Shown here: piece after piece, positions 16,340 to 25,243 of the stretch
How positions within the stretch are numbered: the stretch's first letter is position 1
Layout of the letters: each line of letters opens with the position of its first letter
From: JALYXS01 sp051003795
GTDB taxonomy: Bacteria > Acidobacteriota > Terriglobia > Bryobacterales > Bryobacteraceae
Reading direction: 5' to 3'
NCBI GenBank assembly: GCA_051003795.1
Contig: JBPCKZ010000214.1
Span: forward strand, 1-59,388
DNA: 59,388 bases
The notes under the pieces: generated by a model
Told to the model about the DNA's origin: nothing
The model's input: the letters and a program-made list of their open reading frames with translations, nothing else
Databases searched by the model: none
Made by a program: the position numbers and the translations under genes

Positions 16340-16929
16340 GCGTCGAGCACCTCATCGCGCAGTACAGCTACATCATGATTTTCGGGCTGTTGATGCTAGG
16401 CATTGTCGGCCCGCTGATCCCGGACGAAACCATCCTCGTGTTCGCCGGGATTCTGGTGCACAAAGGGCAAATGCAGTTCGTCCCGGTAGTCCTCGCCGCC
16501 TACGCGGGCAGTGTCTGCGGGATCACGCTCAGCTATACCCTGGGCCGCACCGGCGTGCTGCTCTTGATGCACAAGTTCCGCCCATTACGGAATTTTGGGG
16601 CAAAGCATCTCGCGCAAGTTCATGACTGGTTCGAGCGGTTCGGCCGCTGGACGTTGTTCTTCGGCTACTTTATCGCCGGAGTTCGCCATGTCACCGCCGT
16701 CGTTGCCGGAACTTCCAAAATGAGCGTTCCCGTGTTCGCGTTGTACGCGTATACAGGCGGCTTGGCATGGGTGATCTGCTTCGTTTCGATCGGCTATTTT
16801 GTGGGCGACGAGTGGTCGCGCGTTTCGCGCCAGGTGGATCGCGGCGTGCTCATCGGCGCCATCGCGATCGCCGCCGCGATCGCGCTGTGGTTCCATCTCC
16901 GCCGCAAGCGGAACGCCCGGATACGTTAG
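16336..16929 (+). CDS. DedA-family membrane protein
   Basis: The ATG at 16336 overlaps the pyrF stop; the product has 197 residues. It shows the DedA/SNARE-associated layout: an early re-entrant acidic element (GPLIPDETILVFAG), the glycine-rich AAYAGSVCGITLSYTLGRTG, the conserved Phe/Arg region FGRWTLFFGYFIAGVRHVTA, and C-terminal membrane segments ending in a basic tail. DedA proteins recycle lipid carriers or move phospholipids across the inner membrane. The specific substrate is unknown. Confidence 0.9.
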   Translation: MSVEHLIAQYSYIMIFGLLMLGIVGPLIPDETILVFAGILVHKGQMQFVPVVLAAYAGSVCGITLSYTLGRTGVLLLMHKFRPLRNFGAKHLAQVHDWFERFGRWTLFFGYFIAGVRHVTAVVAGTSKMSVPVFALYAYTGGLAWVICFVSIGYFVGDEWSRVSRQVDRGVLIGAIAIAAAIALWFHLRRKRNARIR

Positions 16930-16977
16930 CCCGAAACCGTACATTTCTACTTTGCCTTGACGGACTGGGCGGGGCCG

Positions 16978-17006
16978 TTGACAACCCCAAACCCGTCCGC
17001 TATAGT
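16978..17006 (+). promoter_or_regulatory. Sigma-70-type promoter for rpsA
   Basis: A consensus TTGACA at 16978-16983, a 17-bp spacer and TATAGT at 17001-17006 stand about 110 bp before the rpsA start. This leaves a leader of about 100 bases, long enough for translational autoregulation by S1, though no structure was verified. Confidence 0.8.
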
Positions 17007-17116
17007 TGCTGAAAATACTGGTTTGCCAGTAGGTTGCTGTCACCGCACTTAACTCTTTTCCCCCAATTGTGCCTAAGATGAATCAGCGACCCTCGAAGCA
17101 CCGCGGAGCGTAGACG

Positions 17117-18835
17117 ATGGCCGAAAACCAGAATCTCGGAGAGCCCGATTCTTCCGCGCCGCTCGACCCGGAAGAATACGAACACCTGCTCGACGATTAC
17201 ACCCACTTCGTGCCTCCAGCGGCAAACGAAGTTCTCCCGGGCAAAGTGCTGAAGGTCACGCCGAAGGAAGTGATCGTCGACTTCGGCTCGAAGTCCGAAG
17301 GTCTCGTACCCATCGAGCAGTTCCAGTCGCATTCGGGTGAAGTGTCCGTGAAGGAAGGCGATGTGATCGACGTGATGATCGATCATGGCGGCGAGCCGGT
17401 CGAGGGCTACGTTCTGCTCTCCCACAAAAAGGCCTCCCGCCTGCGCATCTGGGACGATCTTGAGAAGGCTTATGAACAGCAGCTCATCGTCTCGGGACAC
17501 GTCCTCGGGCGCGTGAAAGGCGGAATTTCGGTGGACGTCGGCATTGAAGCGTTCATGCCGGGCTCGCAGATCGATACGCGTCCCGCGCGCAATCTCGACC
17601 AGTTTACCGGCCAGGACATCCCGGTCAAAATTATCAAGATCAACCGCCGTCGCGGAAACGTGGTGGTATCGCGCAAACTGGCGATCGAGCAGCAAACCGC
17701 CGAGCGCAAGGCCATCACGCTGCAGCAGCTTCAGGAAGGTTCGATCGTTACCGGGGTGATCAAGAACCTGACCGAGTACGGCGCGTTCGTCGATCTCGGC
17801 GGACTGGATGGCCTGCTTCACGTGACCGATATGTCCTATGGGCGCGTCGCGCATCCCTCCGAAGTGGTTCACGTCGGCGATGAGGTTACCGTTCAGGTTC
17901 TGAAATACGATCCAAACAAGGAGCGCGTGTCGCTCGGGATGAAGCAGCTCATTCCGGACCCATGGGAGAACATCGCCGAGCGTTATCCGGTGAGCACGCG
18001 CGTTGTCGGCCGCGTGGTCAGCGTGGCGGATTATGGCGCGTTCGTCGAGCTGGAGCCGGGGGTGGAGGGCCTGATTCACGTCAGCGAGATGACGTGGTCC
18101 CGGCGCATGAAACATCCGTCGAAGGTCGTAAAACCGGGCGACGAAGTCGAAACGGTCGTGCTTGAGGTCCATCCCAAGGACCGGCGCATTTCGCTCGGGC
18201 TTAAGCAGCTTGAGGCCAATCCCTGGACCACCATCGAAGACCGGTACAGCATCGGCTCCGTGGTCGAAGGCCGGGTTCGCAACATGACCGATTTCGGCGC
18301 GTTCATCGAGATCGAGGAAGGCATCGACGGCTTGGTGCACGTGTCCGATTTATCGTGGACCAAGCGGGTGCAGCATCCGTCCGAAGTGTTGCGGAAAGGC
18401 TCGATTGTGCAAGCCGTAATTCTGGGCATCGACGCGCAATCGAAGCGCTTGTCGCTCGGGATTAAACAATTGCAGCCGGATGCCTGGGAGACGTATTTCC
18501 AAGCTCACAACGTGAACGAAATCGTCCACGGCCGCGTGTGCCGGCTCGCGGGCTTCGGAGCGTTCGTGGAGTTGGCGGAAGGAGTGGAGGGTCTCTGCCA
18601 TTTTTCCGAAGTGCCCGGCTATTCCGGTCGCAAATCCGATCCGGCGCCGCTCGCTATCGGCGAAGAATTCGATTTTAAGATCATCCGGATGAGTGAAGCG
18701 GAGAAGAAGATCGGCCTCAGCCTGAAGGCGGTCGGCGAGGACCAGGATAAGGCGCGACTCGACGACTATCAGCGGCAAGCGGCGGCAACCACTTCGAGCC
18801 TCGAAGAATTCATGACCGGCAAGCGGCGCGCGTGA
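17117..18835 (+). CDS. rpsA: 30S ribosomal protein S1
   Basis: The 572-residue protein contains six S1 RNA-binding repeats. The first two are divergent (VLPGKVLKVTPKEVIVDFGS and VSGHVLGRVKGGISVDVG) and bind the ribosome in known S1. The other four are canonical, each with a YGAFVDL / FGAFIEI-type core and a GLLHVTDMSY / GLVHVSDLSW-type end. The size and six-repeat layout match standard S1, which helps mRNA bind the small subunit. It has its own strong promoter and is a single-gene unit, convergent with the efflux operon (15 bp to the pump gene's end). Confidence 0.95.
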   Translation: MAENQNLGEPDSSAPLDPEEYEHLLDDYTHFVPPAANEVLPGKVLKVTPKEVIVDFGSKSEGLVPIEQFQSHSGEVSVKEGDVIDVMIDHGGEPVEGYVLLSHKKASRLRIWDDLEKAYEQQLIVSGHVLGRVKGGISVDVGIEAFMPGSQIDTRPARNLDQFTGQDIPVKIIKINRRRGNVVVSRKLAIEQQTAERKAITLQQLQEGSIVTGVIKNLTEYGAFVDLGGLDGLLHVTDMSYGRVAHPSEVVHVGDEVTVQVLKYDPNKERVSLGMKQLIPDPWENIAERYPVSTRVVGRVVSVADYGAFVELEPGVEGLIHVSEMTWSRRMKHPSKVVKPGDEVETVVLEVHPKDRRISLGLKQLEANPWTTIEDRYSIGSVVEGRVRNMTDFGAFIEIEEGIDGLVHVSDLSWTKRVQHPSEVLRKGSIVQAVILGIDAQSKRLSLGIKQLQPDAWETYFQAHNVNEIVHGRVCRLAGFGAFVELAEGVEGLCHFSEVPGYSGRKSDPAPLAIGEEFDFKIIRMSEAEKKIGLSLKAVGEDQDKARLDDYQRQAAATTSSLEEFMTGKRRA

Positions 18836-18850
18836 AGCTCGCGATATCCA

Positions 18851-21800
18851 TTAGGCCGGTTTTGGCTTCGCGGTCAAATAGTAGTGAACCGCGGGTGTTA
18901 TGACCAGCGAAAGAAACATGGAAATCACAATGCCGCCAATGACGGCGATCGCGAGCGGCTGGAGCATTTGCGATCCCGATCCCAAAGCCAATGACAAGGG
19001 CAGCATCCCGGAGACGGCGGCCATCGCCGTCATCCCGATTGGTCTTAACCTCCTTCGCCCCGCCTGAATCATGGCATCCTCCGGCGTGAGCCCCGCCGCG
19101 CGAAAGGTTTGATCGGCGTCGAGCAGAAGGATGCCATTCTTGGACACGATACCCACCACCATGATCAGGCCCATGAACGACGATATGTTGAAAGTGGTTC
19201 CCGTCAATAACAGCGCCAGGAATACTCCGGACGTCGAGAGCACCGCGGAAGCCAGGATCGCGAGGGCCCGGACAGGTTCTTGAATTCAAAAAGAAGGACC
19301 AGGAAGACCAGCAGCAGTCCGATGGCCAGGACGAGCATCAAATCGCGAAAAGACTTCTGCTGAGTCTGATAGGTCCCCCCATACTCGACCCGGATCCGAG
19401 AAGGCAAATTGGCGGCCGCGACCGTCTTCTTCACGCTCGCTATCGCGGCGCCGAGGTTCGTGCCTTGCAGCCGAGCCGTGACGGCCACGTAGCGCTGCAG
19501 ATTTTCCTGCCGGATCTCCGTCTGTCCTGAAACTCTGGTGATGCCGGTTAGGGATGCGAGCGTGGCGGTTGTCCCGGCGGCGCTATTCAATAGCGTGTTG
19601 TTCATGGCGTCGACGGAGGCGCGATTGGCTTCCGGGAAGCGGACTCGAATGGTGTACGAACGGCAGTTCACCACGAGAGGCGTCGCCGACGGCTCACCCA
19701 GAAGCAGCGCGTTCGCATCCGTCTCCACCTCATCGGGCGTGAAGCCCGTCCGGGATGTCACCTCGGGTTTGATTTGATAAACCAGGGCGGGACCGCTGAT
19801 GGTGTTTTCAATCCCATTGAGCACGTCAACCACGCCGCCGATCTTCTTGATCTTATCGCCGACAATGGGGGCCCAATGGTCCAGAAGGGCCGCGTCTTCC
19901 GAGAACAGTTTGATGTCGACAGGCTGCGGCGCGCTAGTCAGATCGCCGATCATGTCCTGCAATAGCTGCCCAAATTCCACATGGATACCGGGTTCCTGTT
20001 GCTCGATTTTCGAGCGCACTTCCCCAATCACCTGATCCGTGCTATGCCTGCGGTTGCTCTTGAGCTTTACGGAAATATCACCGCTGTTAGCCTCGGTGAC
20101 AGCCGCCAATCCAAGCTGTAGTCCCGTGCGCCGGGCCGTGGTTTCCACGTCGGGGATCGACTGGATGATGGATACCACATGGCTGACCACTCGATCCGTC
20201 TCGGCCAGAGAACTACCGGCCGGCATGATGTAATCGATCACGAAACCGCCTTCATCCATGGGCGGCAAGAGATTGGAGCCCAGCGCCTGGTAACACAAAT
20301 AAGACGCGACGATCAGAATAGCCGCAAAAGCGGTTAGCCACCAGCGGTGTTCCAGCACCAGCTTCAGGAGCTTCTCGTAGGCGCCGATGATCCGTCCCAT
20401 GAGTCCCGTGGGATGTTCGGCCGCCATGAGACGCTGGACCTCCGTTTTCTTGTCGTCCCCCTGGCTTGCAACTTTCTTGGGAGGCGTCTTGTCTTTGCGA
20501 CGAACCAAGTACTGACTCAGATTCGGCGTCCAGGTCAGTGCGAGACCCAGCGAGGTCAGCAGAGCCGCCGCCATGGTAACCGCAAGAGCGCGAAAAAAGC
20601 TGCCGGTCACTCCCGTGATGGCGACCAGCGGCAGGAAGACTACAACGGGGGTAATCGTGGACCCAAACAAGGGGATCGTCAACTCATTTAAGGCGCTCTG
20701 GATGGCTTGTTGCCGATTCTCTCCCGCATCGCGGTGGATGACAATATTTTCGACCACGACAATGGCATCGTCGATCACTAATCCGACCGCGGCCGCCACG
20801 CCGCCGAGTGTCATCAGATTAAAGCTTTCACCCAGCAGCTTCATCGCTACGAAAGTAATCGCAACGGTCACCGGGATCACCAGGCCGGCGACGAGAGAAC
20901 TGCCCCAATCCCGCAGAAACAAAATCAGGACAAGCGAGGCAAGCGCGATTCCAATCAGAATGGCATCGCGAACGCCGCTAATGGAAGAATTCACCGCTTC
21001 CGATTGATCGTAGAAAGTAGAAAAGTGCACGCCGGGCGGAATAGTCTTTCGCACCTGGTCCAATTCCGCGCGAACCCCATTGGCGACCGTGACCGTATTC
21101 GCGCCCGGCTGGCGGGTGACGTTGAGTAATATCGCCGGCTTTCCATTAGCGGTCACCACTGTATAGACCGGCTTTACCGATGCGCTAACCTCCGCGACAT
21201 CGCCAATATGCACCGGCACTCCGCCGCTCGTTTTCTTGATCACGATGCGGGCGAGTTGCACCGGATCGTGCACTTGGCCGTCGACCAGATCGAGCACAAG
21301 GTGGTGCTCGCTGACGATGAGACCGGGTGAATCGACGACATTGGTCCGCTGAATCGCGCTGAGAATCTCGGGAACGGTGGTTGAGGCGCGAATCAGCTTC
21401 GCCGGGTCGGGCTTGACCTGGTATTCCGGCTCTTGCCCTCCTTGAACCGTGAGCGTCGCCACGCCAATCACACGATTCAGCCGCGGCTTTAGTTGGTATG
21501 TCGCAAGCTCCCAGAGCTGGGCGGGCGTCATGGTATCCGATGTCATGCTAAGGCCCAGAATCGGGAAACTTGCAAACGTGAGACGATGGGCCGCGATCTT
21601 CACCGTCGTGGGCAGCGTCCCCTGAACCGTCGCGATGGCTGAATCGACGCGCTGCAAGGTCTGAAACATATCCACCTTCCAGTCGAAGAACAGATCGATT
21701 TCAGCCGTTCCCCTGCTTGTGATGGAACGAACTTCTTGAAGGCCGGGTACGCTATTGATGGCTTCCTCCACCGGCCGCGTGATACTGACCAGCATTTGAT

Positions 21801-22008
21801 CGATGGGCATTACTCCGTTGTCCACCGCGATCAACACACGAGGGAAATTGGTGGACGGGAATACAGCGGTCGGTATTCGGAAGGCTTCATAGACGCCCAA
21901 TACAGCCAGAGTCAGAATAAGCGCGATAAGGGGCTTCGAATAGTCGACAAACCAGTATGACGGCTGCTGGGCTTTTTCCTCTTTCTTATCGGGACTCGCG
22001 ACTTCCAT
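18851..22008 (-). pseudogene. RND efflux pump inner-membrane subunit, interrupted by a one-base frameshift
   Basis: The main frame (22008 down to about 19270) encodes about 910 residues of a HAE/AcrB-type pump: a charged N-terminus, a first TM helix (PLIALILTLAVLGVYEAF), porter domains, the TM4 element GGVAAAVGLVIDDAIVVVEN, and TM10-11. At about 19264-19269 the frame slips. The last matching stretch, LLFEFKNLSG, is followed by unrelated residues to a stop at 19204. The proper continuation (LAILASAVLSTSGVFLALL and on to KPKPA at 18851) is in another frame. Adding one base in the G run at 19264-19266 restores a protein of about 1052 residues, the normal length. This may be a true mutation or a sequencing error. 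The gene is first-named in the operon by size but last in transcription, after the outer-membrane and adaptor genes. Confidence 0.85.
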
Positions 22009-22016
22009 GCCGGATC

Positions 22017-23258
22017 TCAGGATTGCGCGCCGGAGGCAACGGGAACGGTCTTGACTTTCGTTTTGTCGGGTAGTCCGTACGCGCCCGTCGCGATGACTTC
22101 CTCACCCGGATTCAAGCCGCCGAGTATCTGCAAATTCCCGTTCTCTTCAATGCCGGTCGTGACTTTCCGGCGGTAAGCTCGCGACCCGGATCCGACCACC
22201 ATAATCGAAGTGGTCCCGTCCGATGCGGTGAGTATGGAGGAAGAAGGGATGACGAGTGCATCGGGCACCACCTTCGCGACAATCGACACATCCCAACTCG
22301 TGCCCGGCTGAAGACGAGTACCGGGATTCGAAGCCTCCAGCCAGATTTCCACCGTGGTGCTATTTGGATCGAGTGCCGGGCTAAACACGGTGACCGTTGC
22401 GGGAACCCCGTTATTCAAGCCTGGGACGTGGAGAGTCGCCTTGTCTCCGAGTCTTAGGAGAGCGGCCTTTGGCTGCGGTACGTGCAGCCGCACGGTGACT
22501 TTCGAGACATCCATCACGATTATCAGGGGTGTCCCCGCGGCGGCCATTTCTCCCGGGTAAACGCTGCGATCGGCCACCACTCCGTCGATGGGGCTGCGCA
22601 GATGCGTGTAGTTCAGTTGAGCGCTCGCCGCAAGGTATTGGCCGCGAACCGATTCCAATTGGCCCTCGGCGGCATGTGTTTGCTCGGCCGCGCCCCAAGA
22701 TCGCAAATTTTCCAACTGCTTTTTCGCGATCTGGAATTGACTCTTCGCCGCCGTGAGTGTTACTTCCGCCTGATCCAACTGCTTGCGAGCTAGCGCCCGC
22801 TGCTGGTAGAGCCACAGGTTACTGTCATAAAGCTTCTGCTGCGCGTTCAGACTGGATTGGGCGTTCTCAAGGTCCAGTTCCGTTTTTTGTATCTGTTGAG
22901 GGAGAGTCGTGTTTATGGTAGCCGCGTAGTTAGCCCGTGCTTTATCGAAGAGTCCCTCGGAGGCAGTGGCGGTCGCGGCGAGATCCTTATTTTCCAGCAC
23001 GGCGAGCAGTTGCCCTCGATGCACGCGATCTCCGCGGCTCACGTAAAAAGTGCGAACCGGCGCACTGATCTTAGGAGAAATGGAAGCCTGATGAAGCGGA
23101 TAGAGCGCGCCGGCGGCGGTAACGATTTCAGCGATGGTTTGAAGCTTAGCCAACGTGGTATGAACCGTGACGACTGGCGGCGGAGCCGGCGGGGGCGGCG
23201 CACTGCCGCACGCCGAGAGGAAAATTGATGCGACCGCGCTCATGCTCCTCCATTCCAT
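22017..23258 (-). CDS. RND periplasmic adaptor (membrane fusion lipoprotein)
   Basis: A start at 23258 (or the ATG at 23243, which has GGAGGAG directly before it) gives about 413 residues beginning with a lipoprotein signal: AVASIFLSACGSAPPPPAPP, with the lipid-modified Cys in SAC. The MFP pattern follows: a lipoyl half-motif (ISPKISAPVRTFYVSRGDRV), a coiled-coil hairpin (about 110-225), the second half (LRSPIDGVVADRSVYPGEMA), then the beta-barrel and a membrane-proximal domain with GGLNPGEEVIATGAYGL. It would link the inner-membrane pump to the outer-membrane channel. It lies between those two genes on one strand, 8 bp from the pump start. Confidence 0.9.
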   Translation of the reverse strand: MEWRSMSAVASIFLSACGSAPPPPAPPPVVTVHTTLAKLQTIAEIVTAAGALYPLHQASISPKISAPVRTFYVSRGDRVHRGQLLAVLENKDLAATATASEGLFDKARANYAATINTTLPQQIQKTELDLENAQSSLNAQQKLYDSNLWLYQQRALARKQLDQAEVTLTAAKSQFQIAKKQLENLRSWGAAEQTHAAEGQLESVRGQYLAASAQLNYTHLRSPIDGVVADRSVYPGEMAAAGTPLIIVMDVSKVTVRLHVPQPKAALLRLGDKATLHVPGLNNGVPATVTVFSPALDPNSTTVEIWLEASNPGTRLQPGTSWDVSIVAKVVPDALVIPSSSILTASDGTTSIMVVGSGSRAYRRKVTTGIEENGNLQILGGLNPGEEVIATGAYGLPDKTKVKTVPVASGAQS

Positions 23259-23262
23259 AAAG

Positions 23263-24612
23263 TTACATGCTCCCCGTAAGCGTCTGCAGTTTCGCCAGCG
23301 CCACGTGGAAACGGGCGAGGCCATCGTCATAGGCGTTGCGAGCCAGGGATAAAGCATCCTCCGCCGTCACCACCTCCAACGCGGTCGCGTCGCCGGCTTG
23401 GTAGCGGAGTAGTGTCAGCCTGATATTTTCAGCGGCAAAATCTTGCGAACGTTCGAAAGAGGCCACTTGGGCCCGTGCCGTTTCAGCCTCCTGGAAAAAC
23501 GCCCGCAGATTGGCCCGCAATTGACGTTGCGTGGCGCTTAGACCCGTTTGAGCCTCCCGGCCGCGAAACTCGGCCTGGCGAATCTTACTACACGTGGCCC
23601 CCCAATTCCAGACCGGAATATCGAGGGTAATGTCGCCGGCATAGCCCAAATTCTGTCGATGGGGGACCAAGAAGTTCGGCAGATTGCTTCGGTTCACACC
23701 AGCCGTGGGATAGTTGGTGCGCGCGGCAAACTGGTTGGCATCGAAACCGTAATAGAAAGTGAGTGCCAGCGAGGGTAAATATGCGTACTTGGCCACGGAG
23801 ATCGCGGACCGTGCCTCTCTTAGGCTTGCTTGCGCGGCCCGCATTTCCGGGTTTTGGACGAACGCTTGGGCCTGCACTTCACTCCAAGCGGAAAGAGCCT
23901 GCAAATCCGAGAGATCGTCGACGATCGTAAAATCTTCATCGAAGTCCGCGGATAACAGAACGCTCAGCGTCAGCCGCGCCTGCTCGCCGACAAGCTTGCT
24001 ATTTTCCGAATCCCGCTCGCGCTGCTCGACTTGCAGTTGAGCCTTGACCACGTCGACATGAGAAACATCCCCCGCCTGCTCCTGTTTCTGCGTGAGATCC
24101 AGGAAATCCCCGGCTTCGTGTAGCGCGCGATCCGCATTGGCAACCTTTCGCTCAGCCGCGGCAACGTTATAGTAATCCTGCACGACCGTTACAACAAGGC
24201 CGCGCGCGGCAATCTCTTTTTGAGCGGCCGCGACCGCCGCCGCCGCGAGCCGGTATTCCCCCCGCCTTACGAGTGAGAAGAGATTTTGACGCACGACGGC
24301 CTGTTCGTTATACACATGCACGCCATCGTTCGCGACGAAAACTCCGGATGGAGTGCCGTTCCCTTGGGTATAAAGGAATTGATTGAGCGCGTTCACCGTG
24401 GGAAGTTCAGCCGCTCTAGCCTGACGTATTCCCTCGCGAGCTATGGCGGCGTTCGCAACGGCCGTCTGAAACTGTTGGCTATAGCTGCGGGCTCGCCGAA
24501 GTACCTCCCGCAGATCGATGACAACAGGTTTCGGAGGCGGCGCTTGTTGCGCCGCCGCGCGACTGCACGACATAAATATCGCGGCAAATGCTACATTCCA
24601 CTTTCCAGCCAT
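23263..24612 (-). CDS. TolC-family outer membrane efflux protein
   Basis: The ATG at 24612 gives about 449 residues with a signal peptide (MAGKWNVAFAAIFMSCSRAA, then AQQ). Two long repeats typical of TolC/OprM proteins are visible. The first spans VIDLREVLRRARSYSQQFQT to LTQKQEQAGDVSHVDVVKAQ. The second ends with RLTLLRYQAGDATALEVVTA and EDALSLARNAYDDGLARFHV. It forms the outer-membrane channel of the efflux complex. Its stop lies only 4 bp before the adaptor start, and the operon order is channel, adaptor, pump. Substrates are unknown; no regulator gene is adjacent. Confidence 0.9.
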   Translation of the reverse strand: MAGKWNVAFAAIFMSCSRAAAQQAPPPKPVVIDLREVLRRARSYSQQFQTAVANAAIAREGIRQARAAELPTVNALNQFLYTQGNGTPSGVFVANDGVHVYNEQAVVRQNLFSLVRRGEYRLAAAAVAAAQKEIAARGLVVTVVQDYYNVAAAERKVANADRALHEAGDFLDLTQKQEQAGDVSHVDVVKAQLQVEQRERDSENSKLVGEQARLTLSVLLSADFDEDFTIVDDLSDLQALSAWSEVQAQAFVQNPEMRAAQASLREARSAISVAKYAYLPSLALTFYYGFDANQFAARTNYPTAGVNRSNLPNFLVPHRQNLGYAGDITLDIPVWNWGATCSKIRQAEFRGREAQTGLSATQRQLRANLRAFFQEAETARAQVASFERSQDFAAENIRLTLLRYQAGDATALEVVTAEDALSLARNAYDDGLARFHVALAKLQTLTGSM

Positions 24613-24634
24613 CGCTACGCACCAGCCGCAATTC

Positions 24635-25126
24635 CTACTGATTAGCCGGTACTTTATACATCTCGATGATCTCGATTTCTTCACCTGTAGGCTTGACGGC
24701 CTTGACCGGCGCCTTACGCATCTCCGCGGCATTCGAGTCCTGTTCCGAAGCGATCGGCTTGTTATAGGAACTCATATCCGAGCGCGTGGAAAGCACGGGT
24801 TCCTTATTCGTCTTGGCTAAGTCCATGGCCTTGTCATGCGGATAAACAAAACGTTCGCCGAAACGGGCGCCCGGATAGAACCATGTCAGAACGGTATCTT
24901 CAAGCTGAGTCTAATCGGCATTATAGATTTCGACAATGTGTCTGTCGGCTTGCGAATCCATCAGCTTGAAAATGTATGTCCCCGCCGGAAGCACTTTCCC
25001 GGGAACTTCGATTGGCTCACTAAAAGTCAGCTTGGTCTTGTGGTTCCACAAATCGGCTTTGAGCGTGGGTACAAGCATGACGCCGAATAAGCCGGCGCAC
25101 GCGATCGATGTCTTTAACCCGTTCAT
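24635..25126 (-). pseudogene. Small secreted acidobacterial-type protein broken by an amber codon and an internal deletion
   Basis: From the ATG at 25126 a signal peptide (MNGLKTSIACAGLFGVMLVP) is followed by WNHKTKLTFSEPIEVPGKVL, PAGTYIFKLMDS and DRHIVEIYNAD, then TAG at 24911-24913. The same frame continues without further stops: TQLEDTVLTWFYPGARFGER, FVYPHDKAMDLAKTNKEP, on to 24635. In relatives I remember, a Gln usually stands where the TAG is (CAG to TAG is one change), and about 30-35 residues normally separate the ATVLA-like and WFYPG-like segments, so an in-frame deletion is also likely. The function of the family is unknown; members are exported. It is transcribed towards the efflux operon and ends 22 bp before the channel gene. 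Confidence 0.7.
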
Positions 25127-25243
25127 TTCACTTTCTCTTTTTAGCGCGATCTCGCGCTTCAACTATCTGATTGATACCCACGCAATACCGATTCACGACT
25201 CAGGCCAGTTTGCGCCGATCCGCCTCGCGCAATGTGCGGCGCT

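Noticed and set aside
24905..24915. TAG in the small secreted protein gene read as pyrrolysine
   Set aside because: The position is normally Gln in relatives as remembered and no Pyl machinery is suggested; a point mutation is simpler.
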